DNA of 64,000 nucleotides from Aestuariibacter sp. A3R04. Its GTDB lineage: Bacteria; Pseudomonadota; Gammaproteobacteria; Enterobacterales; Alteromonadaceae. Position 1 is the stretch's first letter. Each line of letters starts with the position of its first letter. The translations under genes were made by a program, and so were the position numbers. The stretch is from the NCBI RefSeq assembly GCF_018860805.1, contig NZ_JAHKQR010000011.1, positions 862,366 to 926,365 on the forward strand. Direction: 5' to 3'. Below, piece after piece: positions 16,840-26,452 of the stretch. Below the pieces are notes generated by a model, which saw nothing but the letters and a program-made list of their open reading frames with translations, did no database searches and was not told the DNA's origin.

Positions 16840-18408
16840 GTGAAAAATCAATTTAAACTTGGGTTGCTATTCGTGCCTTCCCTCATCGTCGGTGCGGCCT
16901 GTGCTGCACCTGTGACCATAGCACATCACAATTCAATCATTCATTCTGTAGAGTTAGCGCTGCCAGCACGCACATCTGCCAATCAGTTTAATGTAATGGA
17001 TTTTGGAGCAAAAGCTGATGGCAGGACACTCGATAGAAAAGCAATACAAGATGCGATTGATACTGCATCGAGAAAAGGTGGAGGCTATGTAGTCGTCCCT
17101 GAAGGTAAGTACCTGGTTGGCGGTATTATTTTGCGCTCTAATGTCTATCTAGATCTCAAGGAACACGCAGAACTGGTTGCATCTGGTGACCCGGAGGACT
17201 TTAAAGTCTGGCATGGTCAACCTACTCAGCACTGGGACGAAGGAAAGTACAAAAAGGGCGTGGAGCCAGGTTATCACTGGAATGTAGTCTCGGGCCATAA
17301 TATTGAAAATGCAGGAATTATTGGCAAAGGTGTCATCAATGGAATGGGGAATGAAAAATACGTTGAATTTTATTCCAGTCATGATGATCGCTTTGAACCG
17401 AGAACATGGACGGTTGACGATTGTCGCGGTGAGTGCAGGCCTGAGCTGGTGCGATTTAATAACAGCAAAAACCTATATTTCGAAGACGTGAGCTTTGTAA
17501 ATTCACCTCGATGGATTTTCCACCTCAAAGGATCTGAGAATATTTATATAGATGGTATCACTGTTGATGGTGATCTGCGGATGCCAAATAACGATGGCAT
17601 TGATATTGATAGTTCCAGAAACATTACCATTAGAAATAGCTACATCAGTGTTGCAGACGATGGAATTTGTCTTAAATCGTCCGATGGCTACGGCATTATT
17701 GACAATTTGTTGGTGGAAGACACCGTCATTCGCTCAAAAAGTTCTGCCATCAAAGTAGGTAGTAATGTCGACGAAGATATGAAAAATGCGTACTTCAGAA
17801 ATATACGTATCTTTGATTCTAACCGCGGCATTGGGGTTCAACAGGTGGGATATGTCGGCGGGGGTGACGTTTACGATTTTACGTATGAGAACATAGATAT
17901 AGAAACCCGCTATCACGCCGACAGATGGTGGGGTAACGGAGAACCTGTTTGGATGATATCCATTCCTCGAACTGAAAATGCAGAAGTTGGGCGTATTTAC
18001 AATATTCATCTGAAGGATATCACCGCAGTATCAGAGCACGGAGTGGTATTAGTGGGTCGAGAAGGCGCTCCTATTGACAATGTTCATTTTGACAATGTAC
18101 ATGTGCAGTATGACTTGTGGTCCCAATACCGTTGGCCGTTTAGAGAATATACGGCAGGGACTACCCATCCACAAGGTGAGAAAGTCGTTGATGGCGTAGA
18201 TGGTATATATATCGAGCACGGTAAAAACATTCATTTTACAGATAGCAGTGTGTCGTTTCACGAATTGGCTGCGGATTACTATCGCGATTGTCATCGGGAT
18301 ACCCTTAGCCAGAATGTGAGCTACAAAGGGCTTGGCTGTGAGCAAATTCCGGCGGCGTTGAACTGGAAAGCGAGAAGTCGCCCTTTATCTAAAGTGGTTG
18401 GTCAATAA
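16840..18408 (+). CDS. glycoside hydrolase family 28 protein (polygalacturonase-like), exported
   Basis: A 522-residue protein with an N-terminal signal peptide (KLGLLFVPSLIVGAACA) and a right-handed beta-helix fold. I chose the GTG at 16840 because TGGAG lies 8 bp upstream; an ATG at 16813 has no ribosome site. GH28 landmarks are present: NNDGIDID with D252 and D255, and the acid pair D273-D274 in ADDGICLKS. The GHG motif that normally supplies the catalytic histidine is replaced by SSAIKVGSN (about residues 301-309). The family hydrolyses galacturonan or rhamnogalacturonan in pectin, but this variant may use another uronic or rhamnose-containing glycan. It is probably controlled by the divergent LacI protein. 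Confidence 0.87.
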   Translation: MKNQFKLGLLFVPSLIVGAACAAPVTIAHHNSIIHSVELALPARTSANQFNVMDFGAKADGRTLDRKAIQDAIDTASRKGGGYVVVPEGKYLVGGIILRSNVYLDLKEHAELVASGDPEDFKVWHGQPTQHWDEGKYKKGVEPGYHWNVVSGHNIENAGIIGKGVINGMGNEKYVEFYSSHDDRFEPRTWTVDDCRGECRPELVRFNNSKNLYFEDVSFVNSPRWIFHLKGSENIYIDGITVDGDLRMPNNDGIDIDSSRNITIRNSYISVADDGICLKSSDGYGIIDNLLVEDTVIRSKSSAIKVGSNVDEDMKNAYFRNIRIFDSNRGIGVQQVGYVGGGDVYDFTYENIDIETRYHADRWWGNGEPVWMISIPRTENAEVGRIYNIHLKDITAVSEHGVVLVGREGAPIDNVHFDNVHVQYDLWSQYRWPFREYTAGTTHPQGEKVVDGVDGIYIEHGKNIHFTDSSVSFHELAADYYRDCHRDTLSQNVSYKGLGCEQIPAALNWKARSRPLSKVVGQ

Positions 18409-18432
18409 GTCATCCATTTTCCGCACTGTAAC

Positions 18433-18470
18433 GTTGGCGTTTACCGTGGCGCCAACTTGTTGTTTTCCTT
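18433..18470 (+). terminator. intrinsic terminator of the GH28 gene
   Basis: GTTGGCG (18433-18439) and CGCCAAC (18450-18456) pair, followed by the T-rich stretch TTGTTGTTTTCC, starting 25 bp after the GH28 stop. Confidence 0.65.
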
Positions 18471-18533
18471 CCAATCGTTGAACGCTATTTTATAACGTGT
18501 ATTCTAATATGCTTAAAATAAAGGGATACGATA

Positions 18534-19697
18534 ATGGAACAGAGCGCAAAACCTGTATTATCTGGCACTGAAAACGAGGTTGATACCCTCAACGCAGAAC
18601 CCTCGCCGGCAGAGGTGGGGGCGTTTCCTCGCAACGGCAAGGAAACCAGGGAGATCGTTACTCCCTATGCCTTTCAGGTGGCACCTGAACTATTGGGAAC
18701 GCCATTGGCATCACCCATGCGACGTGCGATGGCCCAATTGTTAGATATTAGTTTTCTCTATTTTATCTCTTCAGCTAATGCGTTGATCTTTGCCCTTGTC
18801 GCTGCTGTGACTTTTCTCAAAGCGGGTAATAATTTGGCGAAGAAGTCCAGCGCTAAAGGGGTTACTCAAATATTGCGCGTGGTCGGGGTGGCAATTCTGG
18901 CCTGGTTACTGTTTACCATTGTGGACGAAGATACATCTGCACTCGCTGACACCCAGAGAGATCATGAGGCTGCTGCTGTTGTTGAGCCCCTTGTTGTTGG
19001 CGGAACCGCATTGTTGTGGCAGCAGTGTGATAACGATATGTCATGCCTAGCGTCAGTTGCCGTAGAATTTGGAGAGAGCCAAGCTGAAATTGGGGGGACG
19101 TTGCCTCGACTTGATGAGGTTTTCTCTGCATTGACACAAGATAGTGGCCTTGACGATGACCAAATTACTTCGTTGAGAACCATCATGTACGACGCTTTTC
19201 ACGCGCAACAATCCATCGAAACGGCACAGCATAGCGATACTGACGATAATTTAAATGGCATTGCTGATGAAAAAGAAGCAATGCGCGTCGTGGAGAAACC
19301 GCACAATGAATCCTTTCTATCGTCCCTGCGGCAAATCATCCACGATGGAAAAAGCCTGCTAACAGAGTTAGGGTGGGGCTTTGGATGGGCGGCACTGTAC
19401 TACAGTGTTTTTCCTGCAAGCCTGAAAGGTTACACTCCTGGTAAATGGCTTACCGGAATCCGGGTGTTGCGACTTGATGGCAGGTCGCCGACACTGTGGG
19501 AGAGCTTTGGCAGATACGGTGGATACGGTGCAGGTTTTGCGACTGGTTTCCTTGGCTTTTTTCAAGTGTTTTGGGACGCCAACCGACAAGCTATTCAGGA
19601 TAAAATCGCCGAAACGCTGGTGGTCAGGCATGCTGGACCGAGACTGTCTACCAGCAAGCTGAATAAAGTAAAAGGAACGGAGGGAGAGGGGATTTGA
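18534..19697 (+). CDS. RDD-family membrane protein
   Basis: 387 residues with several hydrophobic segments: two between about residues 70 and 140, and others from about 275 to 350. The defining RDD pattern is visible: an Arg and LLDISF in the first helix, and DANRQAIQDKIAETLVV near the C-terminus. RDD proteins are poorly characterised and are sometimes linked to ion transport. A soluble insert of about 150 acidic residues separates the halves, which makes this longer than the usual 150-200-residue RDD protein. It overlaps xdhC by 4 bp, so it is co-transcribed with the molybdenum-cofactor genes that follow. AAGGGAT precedes its ATG. Confidence 0.8.
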   Translation: MEQSAKPVLSGTENEVDTLNAEPSPAEVGAFPRNGKETREIVTPYAFQVAPELLGTPLASPMRRAMAQLLDISFLYFISSANALIFALVAAVTFLKAGNNLAKKSSAKGVTQILRVVGVAILAWLLFTIVDEDTSALADTQRDHEAAAVVEPLVVGGTALLWQQCDNDMSCLASVAVEFGESQAEIGGTLPRLDEVFSALTQDSGLDDDQITSLRTIMYDAFHAQQSIETAQHSDTDDNLNGIADEKEAMRVVEKPHNESFLSSLRQIIHDGKSLLTELGWGFGWAALYYSVFPASLKGYTPGKWLTGIRVLRLDGRSPTLWESFGRYGGYGAGFATGFLGFFQVFWDANRQAIQDKIAETLVVRHAGPRLSTSKLNKVKGTEGEGI

Positions 19698-20680
19698 ATC
19701 ATCATATCTACCATCTGCTCAGGGCCTGGTATCCAAGACGGGATGAATCCAATTGGGTACTGATATCTATCGTTGAGACCAAAGGGTCGTCGTATCGCAA
19801 AGCCGGTGCAATGATGCTGTTCAATGAAGATGGCGAACAGTTGGGGGTTGTTTCTGGCGGATGTCTTGAAAGTGACCTATTGCATCAGGCGCGCAAAGCC
19901 TGGTCGAGTGGCAGGGCAAAACTGGTCACATATGATATGCAGGAAGAGGGGGACATAGCCTGGCGCTTGGGCATTGGTTGTGGTGGAGAAGTCACACTGT
20001 TGTTACAGCCTGTCACTGCTAAATCAGACTACCTACAGTTGCCAAAGGTACTATTCGCACTGGCTGAAAAGAAAACCGTTGGTTATTGCCAACCCAGGAA
20101 ACCTGGCGTGCCGTCTGCTTTCGTGAGCTTTGAGCCTGGCCAACGAGCGTCAGACTACTGGTTCTGGCTTAGTCCTCCACCATCACTTGCTATTTTGGGT
20201 GGGGGGGTTGATGCTCTGCCGCTTTGTGATATGGCCGCACGACTAGGTTGGGATGTGTATGTCAATGATCCACGCGCTCGCTACGCAAGAAAGGCCGATT
20301 TTGTCTCTGCAACTATAACAGAGGGAGTAAAAGCAGAAGAATTGAACCATCAGCCTTGGTTTGCTGCGTGCCAGGCCGTTGTTGTCATGCACCATCAGGT
20401 TGTGTTAGATGCTGAGGCACTGCAGGCTGTTGCTGCCGGCACGTCGGATGCGTTGCGCTACCTGGCATTGCTCGGCCCAGTACATCGCGCCAATAGAGTT
20501 TTAAAAGAAGCTAGGTTGTGTGGCAATGCTTTTTCGGTACCCCTGAGTGCTCCCGCTGGACTCGCTTTAGGTGGTGATTTGCCGGAGTCTATCGCGTTGT
20601 CTATATTAAGCGAAGCCCATGCCGCTATTTATCAAAAATCTGCAACTTCTTTGAAGGGAAAATCGTGTCAGGCCAGCTAG
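19694..20680 (+). CDS. XdhC/CoxI family protein, molybdenum cofactor insertion
   Basis: 328 residues. XdhC-type proteins bind molybdenum cofactor, promote its sulfuration and deliver it to xanthine dehydrogenase or related hydroxylases. The N-terminal domain contains SGGCLESDLL and IGCGGEVTLLLQP, both typical, and the C-terminal domain is Rossmann-like with LAILGGGVDALPL. The TTG start at 19694 overlaps the RDD stop by 4 bp (TTGA). The mocA-like gene overlaps its 3' end by 16 bp, indicating translational coupling. No molybdenum hydroxylase subunits are in view, so the client enzyme is encoded elsewhere. Confidence 0.9.
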   Translation: MNHHIYHLLRAWYPRRDESNWVLISIVETKGSSYRKAGAMMLFNEDGEQLGVVSGGCLESDLLHQARKAWSSGRAKLVTYDMQEEGDIAWRLGIGCGGEVTLLLQPVTAKSDYLQLPKVLFALAEKKTVGYCQPRKPGVPSAFVSFEPGQRASDYWFWLSPPPSLAILGGGVDALPLCDMAARLGWDVYVNDPRARYARKADFVSATITEGVKAEELNHQPWFAACQAVVVMHHQVVLDAEALQAVAAGTSDALRYLALLGPVHRANRVLKEARLCGNAFSVPLSAPAGLALGGDLPESIALSILSEAHAAIYQKSATSLKGKSCQAS

Positions 20681-21267
20681 GCATTGTGTTGTTAGCAGCA
20701 GGAGAAAGCAAACGATACGGCGGCAACAAACTGCTTAGCGCTCATCCTCGTGGCGGCTCGTTACTCAGTTATGTCATTGATCAATACCAAGCTATTAGTT
20801 CACTGCCGCTTACCCTGGTAACGGGGAAATATCACGCTCAGATCACTGCGGCGTTGCCGGCGCAAACATCTCAGGTTGTATATAATCAATTATGGCAGGA
20901 AGGCCTCGCAGCTAGTATTGCTTGTGGGGTAAATGCGCTGATCGCCGCGAACTGGTCGCAGCACATCAGTCATGTGATGCTGGCGGTCTGTGATACGCCA
21001 GGTATCACCTCTGCGTCTTTACAACGATTGTGTGATAAACGGTTGCAATTTCCAGCCATGCGCATTGCGAGTAGATGTAATGGCCTGCTTATGGCTCCGG
21101 CTATTTTCCCTTACGTGGACTTACCGCTATTGCGTAATTTACGCGGTGATTGTGGTGCAGGCCATTTATTGCGAAGTTCACCGCAACATTGCATACCTGT
21201 GGATCATGTTGAAGCTTGGCTGGACATCGACTGCCCGCAAGATTGGAAGCAGTACACAGGATATTGA
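20665..21267 (+). CDS. MocA-like molybdenum cofactor cytidylyltransferase (NTP transferase)
   Basis: 200 residues, opening with the nucleotide-binding signature VLLAAGESKRYGGNK of the MobA/MocA nucleotidyltransferase family and carrying the metal-site region CDTPGIT. Coupling to xdhC favours MocA, which makes the cytosine-dinucleotide form of the cofactor used by xanthine-oxidase-type enzymes, over MobA, which makes the guanine form. Translation starts at GTG 20665, inside the end of xdhC. The rhomboid gene follows 30 bp downstream. Confidence 0.85.
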   Translation: MSGQLGIVLLAAGESKRYGGNKLLSAHPRGGSLLSYVIDQYQAISSLPLTLVTGKYHAQITAALPAQTSQVVYNQLWQEGLAASIACGVNALIAANWSQHISHVMLAVCDTPGITSASLQRLCDKRLQFPAMRIASRCNGLLMAPAIFPYVDLPLLRNLRGDCGAGHLLRSSPQHCIPVDHVEAWLDIDCPQDWKQYTGY

Positions 21268-21297
21268 GAAAGCTCGGACTGCCCCAATATTGGAGTA

Positions 21298-21999
21298 ATG
21301 AAAAAAAGATTAAGCAAAGACAGTTTACTCCATTCCCTCACATTGCCAGTGGTCTTTGTGGTTTTACTGTGGGTGATCCAGTCTGCCAGTGTATTATTTG
21401 ATCTATCTTTGAATACGTTCGGGATAAAACCGCTCACATTGCAGGGCTTGCTGGGTATTTTTACTGCACCATTGGTTCATGGTTCTTATGAACATCTGTT
21501 CCACAACACATTGCCACTTATTGTGTTGGGCAGTGCGTTAATTTATGGTTATCCGGTGACGCGGTTAAAGGCACTGGTGTTTTCCTGGCTATTTTCGGGT
21601 ATTGGTGTGTGGCTAATGGGTAGGCCTGCGGTACACCTAGGTGCTAGTGGAGTAAGCCATGGGCTATTTTTCTATCTGTTTGTGGTGGCCATTATGCGAA
21701 GGGACACGCGATCTGTCGGATTGATGATGATTGCTTTCTTTTTATACGGTGGCATGGTCATGACGATTTTCCCCAGAGACCCAGCAATTTCTTATGAAGC
21801 GCATTTCTTTGGCGCTCTGGGAGGGGCTATAGCGGCACTGCTTTTTGGCACGCGAGATCCAAAACCAGTTCGCAAACGTTACGCATGGGAGAATACTGAT
21901 GACCAAGACCCTGTAATTGGTGACCAGTGGCAGGGCGGTGAAGTTAACGCAGAACGACAAGAAAGCGATGGACAACACCATCGCACTTCGCAGCATTAA
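21298..21999 (+). CDS. rhomboid-family intramembrane serine protease
   Basis: 233 residues with about six membrane segments. The catalytic serine S117 lies in LGASGVSHG and the histidine H169 in EAHFFGALGGA. HGSYEHLFHN is the usual early His/Asn signature. It cleaves single-pass membrane proteins within the bilayer; the substrate is unknown. The last about 40 residues are hydrophilic and repetitive in acid and Gln. It ends 4 bp inside the convergent MATE gene's 3' end. It is the second rhomboid-type protease in the window but is not a rhombosortase. Confidence 0.9.
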   Translation: MKKRLSKDSLLHSLTLPVVFVVLLWVIQSASVLFDLSLNTFGIKPLTLQGLLGIFTAPLVHGSYEHLFHNTLPLIVLGSALIYGYPVTRLKALVFSWLFSGIGVWLMGRPAVHLGASGVSHGLFFYLFVVAIMRRDTRSVGLMMIAFFLYGGMVMTIFPRDPAISYEAHFFGALGGAIAALLFGTRDPKPVRKRYAWENTDDQDPVIGDQWQGGEVNAERQESDGQHHRTSQH

Positions 22000-23369
22000 G
22001 TATCGTGAACAATATTACGCCGTTGAATATAGATAACCCGTGCTCCTAGCATAATGGCGGCACTGCTCAAGCCCACAATAAAGCCAATCCAGAACCCTGC
22101 AGCAGACAGCGGAGCATCCGTTAACCAGTCTGTGCGGCCGAGAATGACTCCGGTAGGCAGACCAATTAGCCAGTACGCTACAAACGTGATTATCAACATG
22201 GCGGTGGTATCTTTATATCCCCGCAGTGCGTTGGCAGAAAGTACTTGTATAGAGTCAGAAAACTGAAACAAGGCAGCATAGATAAGCAATGAATTGGCCA
22301 GTGCATAAACGGCGGCGTCCTTGGTATACAGCGAGATAATGGCACTTTTCGCAAGTACAGTGAATGTGGCGGTCAGTGACGCTACAATCACACCGATGAG
22401 AATACCACTTTTTACTACAGTTCGCGCCTGTGCTGGCTTGACCTGTCCTATGCGGTAGCCCACACGAATAGATAGTGCCATTCCCAGGCTAAGGGGGAAC
22501 ATAAACATGATGGCACTGAAGTTCAGTGCCACCTGATGTGCCGCAACCGTGTTGGCTCCAAAAGGAGCAAGAAGCAACGCTACGACAGCGAATAAGGTTA
22601 CTTCAAAGAGCAGTGTCATGGCTACGGGAAAACCCAGTCGCAGGGTGAGCCATATTTGTTTTAGGTCAGGTCTGTAAATTCGGGTGAAGAGATGATATCG
22701 CTGCAAACGCTTGGCACGACTGACATAAATAACAGACGCAACCAGCATAGTGTAAATCACCAAAGTGGTTGCAATACCACAACCTGCTCCACCAAAAGCC
22801 GGGATGGGGCCTAAACCATAAATGAATACATAGTTACCCAACACGTTGAACAGCAGCCCAATTAAGGTGATAATCATCGTAGGTTTTGTCGTACCCAAAC
22901 CCTCGCAGTAGTTTCTCAGCCACTGATAAAGGGCAAAACCGGGCATGGATAACAGGACGAAACGCACGTAATCAACGGTAATGACATATAAGTGTGCATC
23001 CATGGGAAATAGGGCAACCAGAGCCTGTGTAACTGGCCACAGCAGTGTAATTACAATACTTATTGATAGCAGAAGATAGCCAGCTTGTTGCGCTGCACTG
23101 GCAACGCGTTGAACGTCGCCTTTGCCGTGCAGCCTCGATAGAATAGGCGGCATGGCAAGTGCCAAGCCTTGAATGAAACACTGCAGAGGCACGATAATAC
23201 TGAAACCCAATGCGACAGAGGCCATATCCACCGCGCTGTAGTGACCGGCCATGATGGTATCGATAACCCCCATGAGCATTTGGGTAACTTGTGCAATCAA
23301 TAAAGGCCAAGCGAGTGATAATAATCGTCGGCTTTCTAAAAGAAATCGCGGAGAAAATACTGCGCTCAT
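21996..23369 (-). CDS. MATE-family multidrug efflux transporter (NorM-like)
   Basis: A 457-residue inner-membrane antiporter with twelve predicted membrane segments in two homologous halves. MATE signatures include PLLIAQVTQMLMGVIDTIMAGHY near the start and FGANTVAAHQVALNFSAIMFMFP at the beginning of the second half. It exports cationic drugs or metabolites using sodium or proton gradients. Its ATG at 23369 overlaps the moeA stop (ATGA), so it is translationally coupled to moeA, although no functional link is obvious. An upstream ATG at 23381 is less likely. Confidence 0.92.
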   Translation of the reverse strand: MSAVFSPRFLLESRRLLSLAWPLLIAQVTQMLMGVIDTIMAGHYSAVDMASVALGFSIIVPLQCFIQGLALAMPPILSRLHGKGDVQRVASAAQQAGYLLLSISIVITLLWPVTQALVALFPMDAHLYVITVDYVRFVLLSMPGFALYQWLRNYCEGLGTTKPTMIITLIGLLFNVLGNYVFIYGLGPIPAFGGAGCGIATTLVIYTMLVASVIYVSRAKRLQRYHLFTRIYRPDLKQIWLTLRLGFPVAMTLLFEVTLFAVVALLLAPFGANTVAAHQVALNFSAIMFMFPLSLGMALSIRVGYRIGQVKPAQARTVVKSGILIGVIVASLTATFTVLAKSAIISLYTKDAAVYALANSLLIYAALFQFSDSIQVLSANALRGYKDTTAMLIITFVAYWLIGLPTGVILGRTDWLTDAPLSAAGFWIGFIVGLSSAAIMLGARVIYIQRRNIVHDT

Positions 23370-24619
23370 TGGCCAGCCCAATGGTCATTTAAGCGCAAAG
23401 GCTGCACTAAAACAGTATCCCCTGCTTTTACTTCACTGACTTCGGCGGGTAAAACAAGATAGCAGTTTGCATTGGTTATACTGGTCATTACACCTGAGCT
23501 TTGCTTTGAAAGGGGCGCTACGCACCATTGCTGATCGCTATCCTGGTACATCCTGGCACGAAGAAACTCCTGTCTTCCCTTGCGGCGCTTAATATCCTGC
23601 TGTAGGCGGGCGGTGAGTGTTAGCGTGGTAGTATTGTGTTGGGTTGCAATCCCGGCCATGCGGCGAATAATGGGCAATACTAATTGCTGTGCAGTTACAA
23701 ATGCCGAAACCGGGTTTCCCGGGAGACCACAGAACACTGTTGAGCTCAATTTGCCAAAGGCAAAAGGTTTACCAGGTTTAATGGCAACCTTCCAAAAGTT
23801 TATTTCTCCGAGCTGAGCCACTAACTCTTTAACAAAATCGGCGTCGCCTACCGATACTCCACCGCTACTTATGAGTAAATCCTGCTCTTTTGACGCCTTT
23901 GTTAAGATATCGGATAGTGCTTTCTTGTCGTCTGCTACAATACCGTAATCGGTTATGGTAACCGGCAATTGCGCGAGAAGGGCACGGGTGCCTATTCTAT
24001 TAGATTCGTATATCTGACCGCTAGACAGCGTATTTCCAGGCTCAACAAGTTCATCACCCGTCGCCAGTATGCCTACTTTCAGGGGGCGGGTTACGGTGAC
24101 GTGACTAATCCCCATTGAATGCAGCAATACCAGGTGAGCGGCGTTAAGCGCTGTGCCTTTTGTTATTACTGTTGAACCCATTTCAATATCAGCGCCAGAC
24201 CGTCGAATATTTTCCCCCACCAACGCCGGTTTCGCAATGACTACTTGTGTCGCGTCCCTGACGGTGTTTTCCTGCATGACAACACTATCGGCACCAGGGG
24301 GAATGAGAGCACCTGTCATTATTCTTATCGCTGTACCTTTTTCTTGTTTCTTGTCAGGGCGCGACATACCAGCAAACTGTTCTGCAACCACGGTTAGTGG
24401 CGACGGTGACTGAGTGTCACTGGCATAAACGGCATAGCCGTCCATGGCAGAGTTGTCTGCTGGTGGGACGTTTACCGGTGAAATGAGATCGTCGGCCAAT
24501 ACAAAACCCAGTGACGATGCAACTGGTAAAGAAACTGTCTCGTCAAGTGGCGAGACGTTAGACAGGGAAAACGCAAGGGCGTCGTCTAGCGACAGCCATG
24601 GAGAAGGTGTTTGGGCCAT
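23366..24619 (-). CDS. moeA: molybdopterin molybdotransferase MoeA
   Basis: 417 residues. MoeA inserts molybdate into adenylylated molybdopterin, completing the basic molybdenum cofactor. Landmarks are PPADNSAMDGYAV near residue 55, IMTGALIPPGADSVV near residue 105, LATGDELV and SSGGVSVGDADF in the MoaB-like domain, and FCGLPGNPVSAFV. It lies 2 kb from xdhC and mocA on the opposite strand, so molybdenum-cofactor genes gather here from both directions. The chain is full length compared with E. coli MoeA (411). Confidence 0.95.
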   Translation of the reverse strand: MAQTPSPWLSLDDALAFSLSNVSPLDETVSLPVASSLGFVLADDLISPVNVPPADNSAMDGYAVYASDTQSPSPLTVVAEQFAGMSRPDKKQEKGTAIRIMTGALIPPGADSVVMQENTVRDATQVVIAKPALVGENIRRSGADIEMGSTVITKGTALNAAHLVLLHSMGISHVTVTRPLKVGILATGDELVEPGNTLSSGQIYESNRIGTRALLAQLPVTITDYGIVADDKKALSDILTKASKEQDLLISSGGVSVGDADFVKELVAQLGEINFWKVAIKPGKPFAFGKLSSTVFCGLPGNPVSAFVTAQQLVLPIIRRMAGIATQHNTTTLTLTARLQQDIKRRKGRQEFLRARMYQDSDQQWCVAPLSKQSSGVMTSITNANCYLVLPAEVSEVKAGDTVLVQPLRLNDHWAGQ

Positions 24620-24688
24620 ACCGCATTTACTCAGGCTACAAAATGCAGATTATGGCCCATTGGTGGCACAAAACCAACTCGTGCTTTA

Positions 24689-26449
24689 CTATTCAAAATC
24701 CATATTGCTGATCCAAACCGTCTGATATGGCTTCAACTGCAAAAAGCCAGCTACGTCACTTAACTCTTCGCGGGTGATAAGATCCAGCCAGGCATCTGTT
24801 CCAATGAGATTAATACTCGACAGTAAGATGGATTGCTCTTTATCGGTAATGTTACTGATACAGAAAACGCTTTGTTTTCTGTCGAGACTTTGTCGCCAGT
24901 AACCGAACATTTCATCGCCAAGTTGCAAGGTGAATTGTGTCGCATTGGGGTGAAATGCAGGCTGTGCTTTTCTTATGCGAATTAACTGCGATATGCGCGT
25001 TAGTACTTTGTGATGCTGTGAATAGGGGGAATCTAACAAAGCTTCGAGTTCTTCAAAGTTCCAGCGGTGCCGGTTTATGGAACGGTTTTGCCCGGTGTTT
25101 GCAACTTTTTCATAGTCGTTACTGGTTCCCAGCAGGCTGTGGATGTAAAGCCCTGGGATCCCTTCCATTCCCAACATAATTGCGTGTGCACAAATAAAGC
25201 GGTCAACTTGCCAGCGATCCGGGCCACCAACAGTACCCTGAAGTGCGTCAAAAAGCGTAATGTTGATTTCGTATGGCTTCTGCTGTCCGTGGGCTGAAGC
25301 ACGCCATGACACTTTACCGCCGAAATTTTGCATGGTATGGACCAGTGTGGATATCTCTTCTTCGTCGAGGAGTCCCTCCGCCGGTCGCAGGCCTATGCCA
25401 TCGTGGGAGGCAATAAAGTTAAAGTAAGTAGTGCCATTTTGCGCTGGGGGCATACTCATCATCCAGTTTTTAAGATAAGTACAATTCCCTGTGACGAGCG
25501 TATTAACCAATAAAGGAGGCAACGAAAAATTATAGATGGCATGGGCTTCGTTGGCATTGCCGAAATAGGTCAGATTCTCCCGGTTGGGTATATTTGTTTC
25601 AGTAATAATGATGACACTGGGGTCAGCGTGCTCAATTAGGGTACGAAGAAGTCTTATAACTTCGTGGGTCTGAAATAGGTTGATACAACTGGTGCCAACG
25701 ATTTTCCATAGGAATGCAACAGCATCGAGTCGGAATAGTTTAGCCCCTTTGTCGAGGTAGAGCCTGATAATTTCAACAAATGCCTCAAGCACTTTGGGGT
25801 TTCTGAAATCAAAATCTACCTGGTCATGACTAAAGGTACACCACACGTGTTGAGTGCCACTTGCCGTTTCCGTTTCTCTTAACAACGGAGAAACCCTGGG
25901 TCGGGTAACCATGGAAAGATCTTCACCAGGATCGGCTGTGAAGAAAAAATCCCGACCGGGATCTTCGCCTTTTTGGAAATTCTGAAACCATGCACTTCTG
26001 GCTGAGCAGTGGTTAATTACCAGGTCGAACATAAGCCCATAGTCTTGCGCGAGACGCTCAATATCTGTCCAGTCACCGAGTGATTCGTTTACACTGGAGT
26101 AGTCGATTACAGAAAAACCATCGTCCGAACTGTAAGGAAAAAAGGGCAACATATGCACTTTATTGATGGTATTTTTACAATAGGTATGCAAAAAGCGGTT
26201 GAGGGTGAACAGGGGTTTTTCGCCCTCGCTAATCACGCTATCACCATAGGTTATCATGATGATATCGTCTTCATCCCATTGGTTGGCATGAGGAGACGGA
26301 GTGGTGATATCATCATCACTGTGTAACCCCATAGTAGCCAACAACTGTGACGCGAGATCGCCTATGCCGATATCAAGAGTGATATCGGCATAAATGGCTT
26401 GCAGATGATGACTTACTTTTTCGTGTAAGAGATCCCAGTTTGTACTCAT
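24689..26449 (-). CDS. GH13_18 sugar phosphorylase, probably glucosylglycerate phosphorylase
   Basis: 586 residues of the sucrose-phosphorylase branch of GH13. The nucleophile D242 lies in [11 protein letters not shown], the acid/base E284 in [12 protein letters not shown], and the transition-state pair H349-D350 in [15 protein letters not shown]. Members split a glucoside with phosphate to give glucose-1-phosphate. The gene stands 3 bp after a GpgS-type synthase gene and in one operon with a glycerate kinase and a phosphatase, so the most likely substrate is 2-O-glucosylglycerate, yielding glucose-1-phosphate and glycerate. Sucrose phosphorylase is the alternative from sequence alone; the operon argues against it. 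Confidence 0.85.
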   Translation of the reverse strand: MSTNWDLLHEKVSHHLQAIYADITLDIGIGDLASQLLATMGLHSDDDITTPSPHANQWDEDDIIMITYGDSVISEGEKPLFTLNRFLHTYCKNTINKVHMLPFFPYSSDDGFSVIDYSSVNESLGDWTDIERLAQDYGLMFDLVINHCSARSAWFQNFQKGEDPGRDFFFTADPGEDLSMVTRPRVSPLLRETETASGTQHVWCTFSHDQVDFDFRNPKVLEAFVEIIRLYLDKGAKLFRLDAVAFLWKIVGTSCINLFQTHEVIRLLRTLIEHADPSVIIITETNIPNRENLTYFGNANEAHAIYNFSLPPLLVNTLVTGNCTYLKNWMMSMPPAQNGTTYFNFIASHDGIGLRPAEGLLDEEEISTLVHTMQNFGGKVSWRASAHGQQKPYEINITLFDALQGTVGGPDRWQVDRFICAHAIMLGMEGIPGLYIHSLLGTSNDYEKVANTGQNRSINRHRWNFEELEALLDSPYSQHHKVLTRISQLIRIRKAQPAFHPNATQFTLQLGDEMFGYWRQSLDRKQSVFCISNITDKEQSILLSSINLIGTDAWLDLITREELSDVAGFLQLKPYQTVWISNMDFE

Positions 26450-26452
26450 TCT

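Noticed and set aside
24689-26449. Sucrose phosphorylase
   Set aside because: Catalytic residues do not distinguish it, but the tight operon with GpgS, its phosphatase and glycerate kinase favours glucosylglycerate. It is kept as an alternative.
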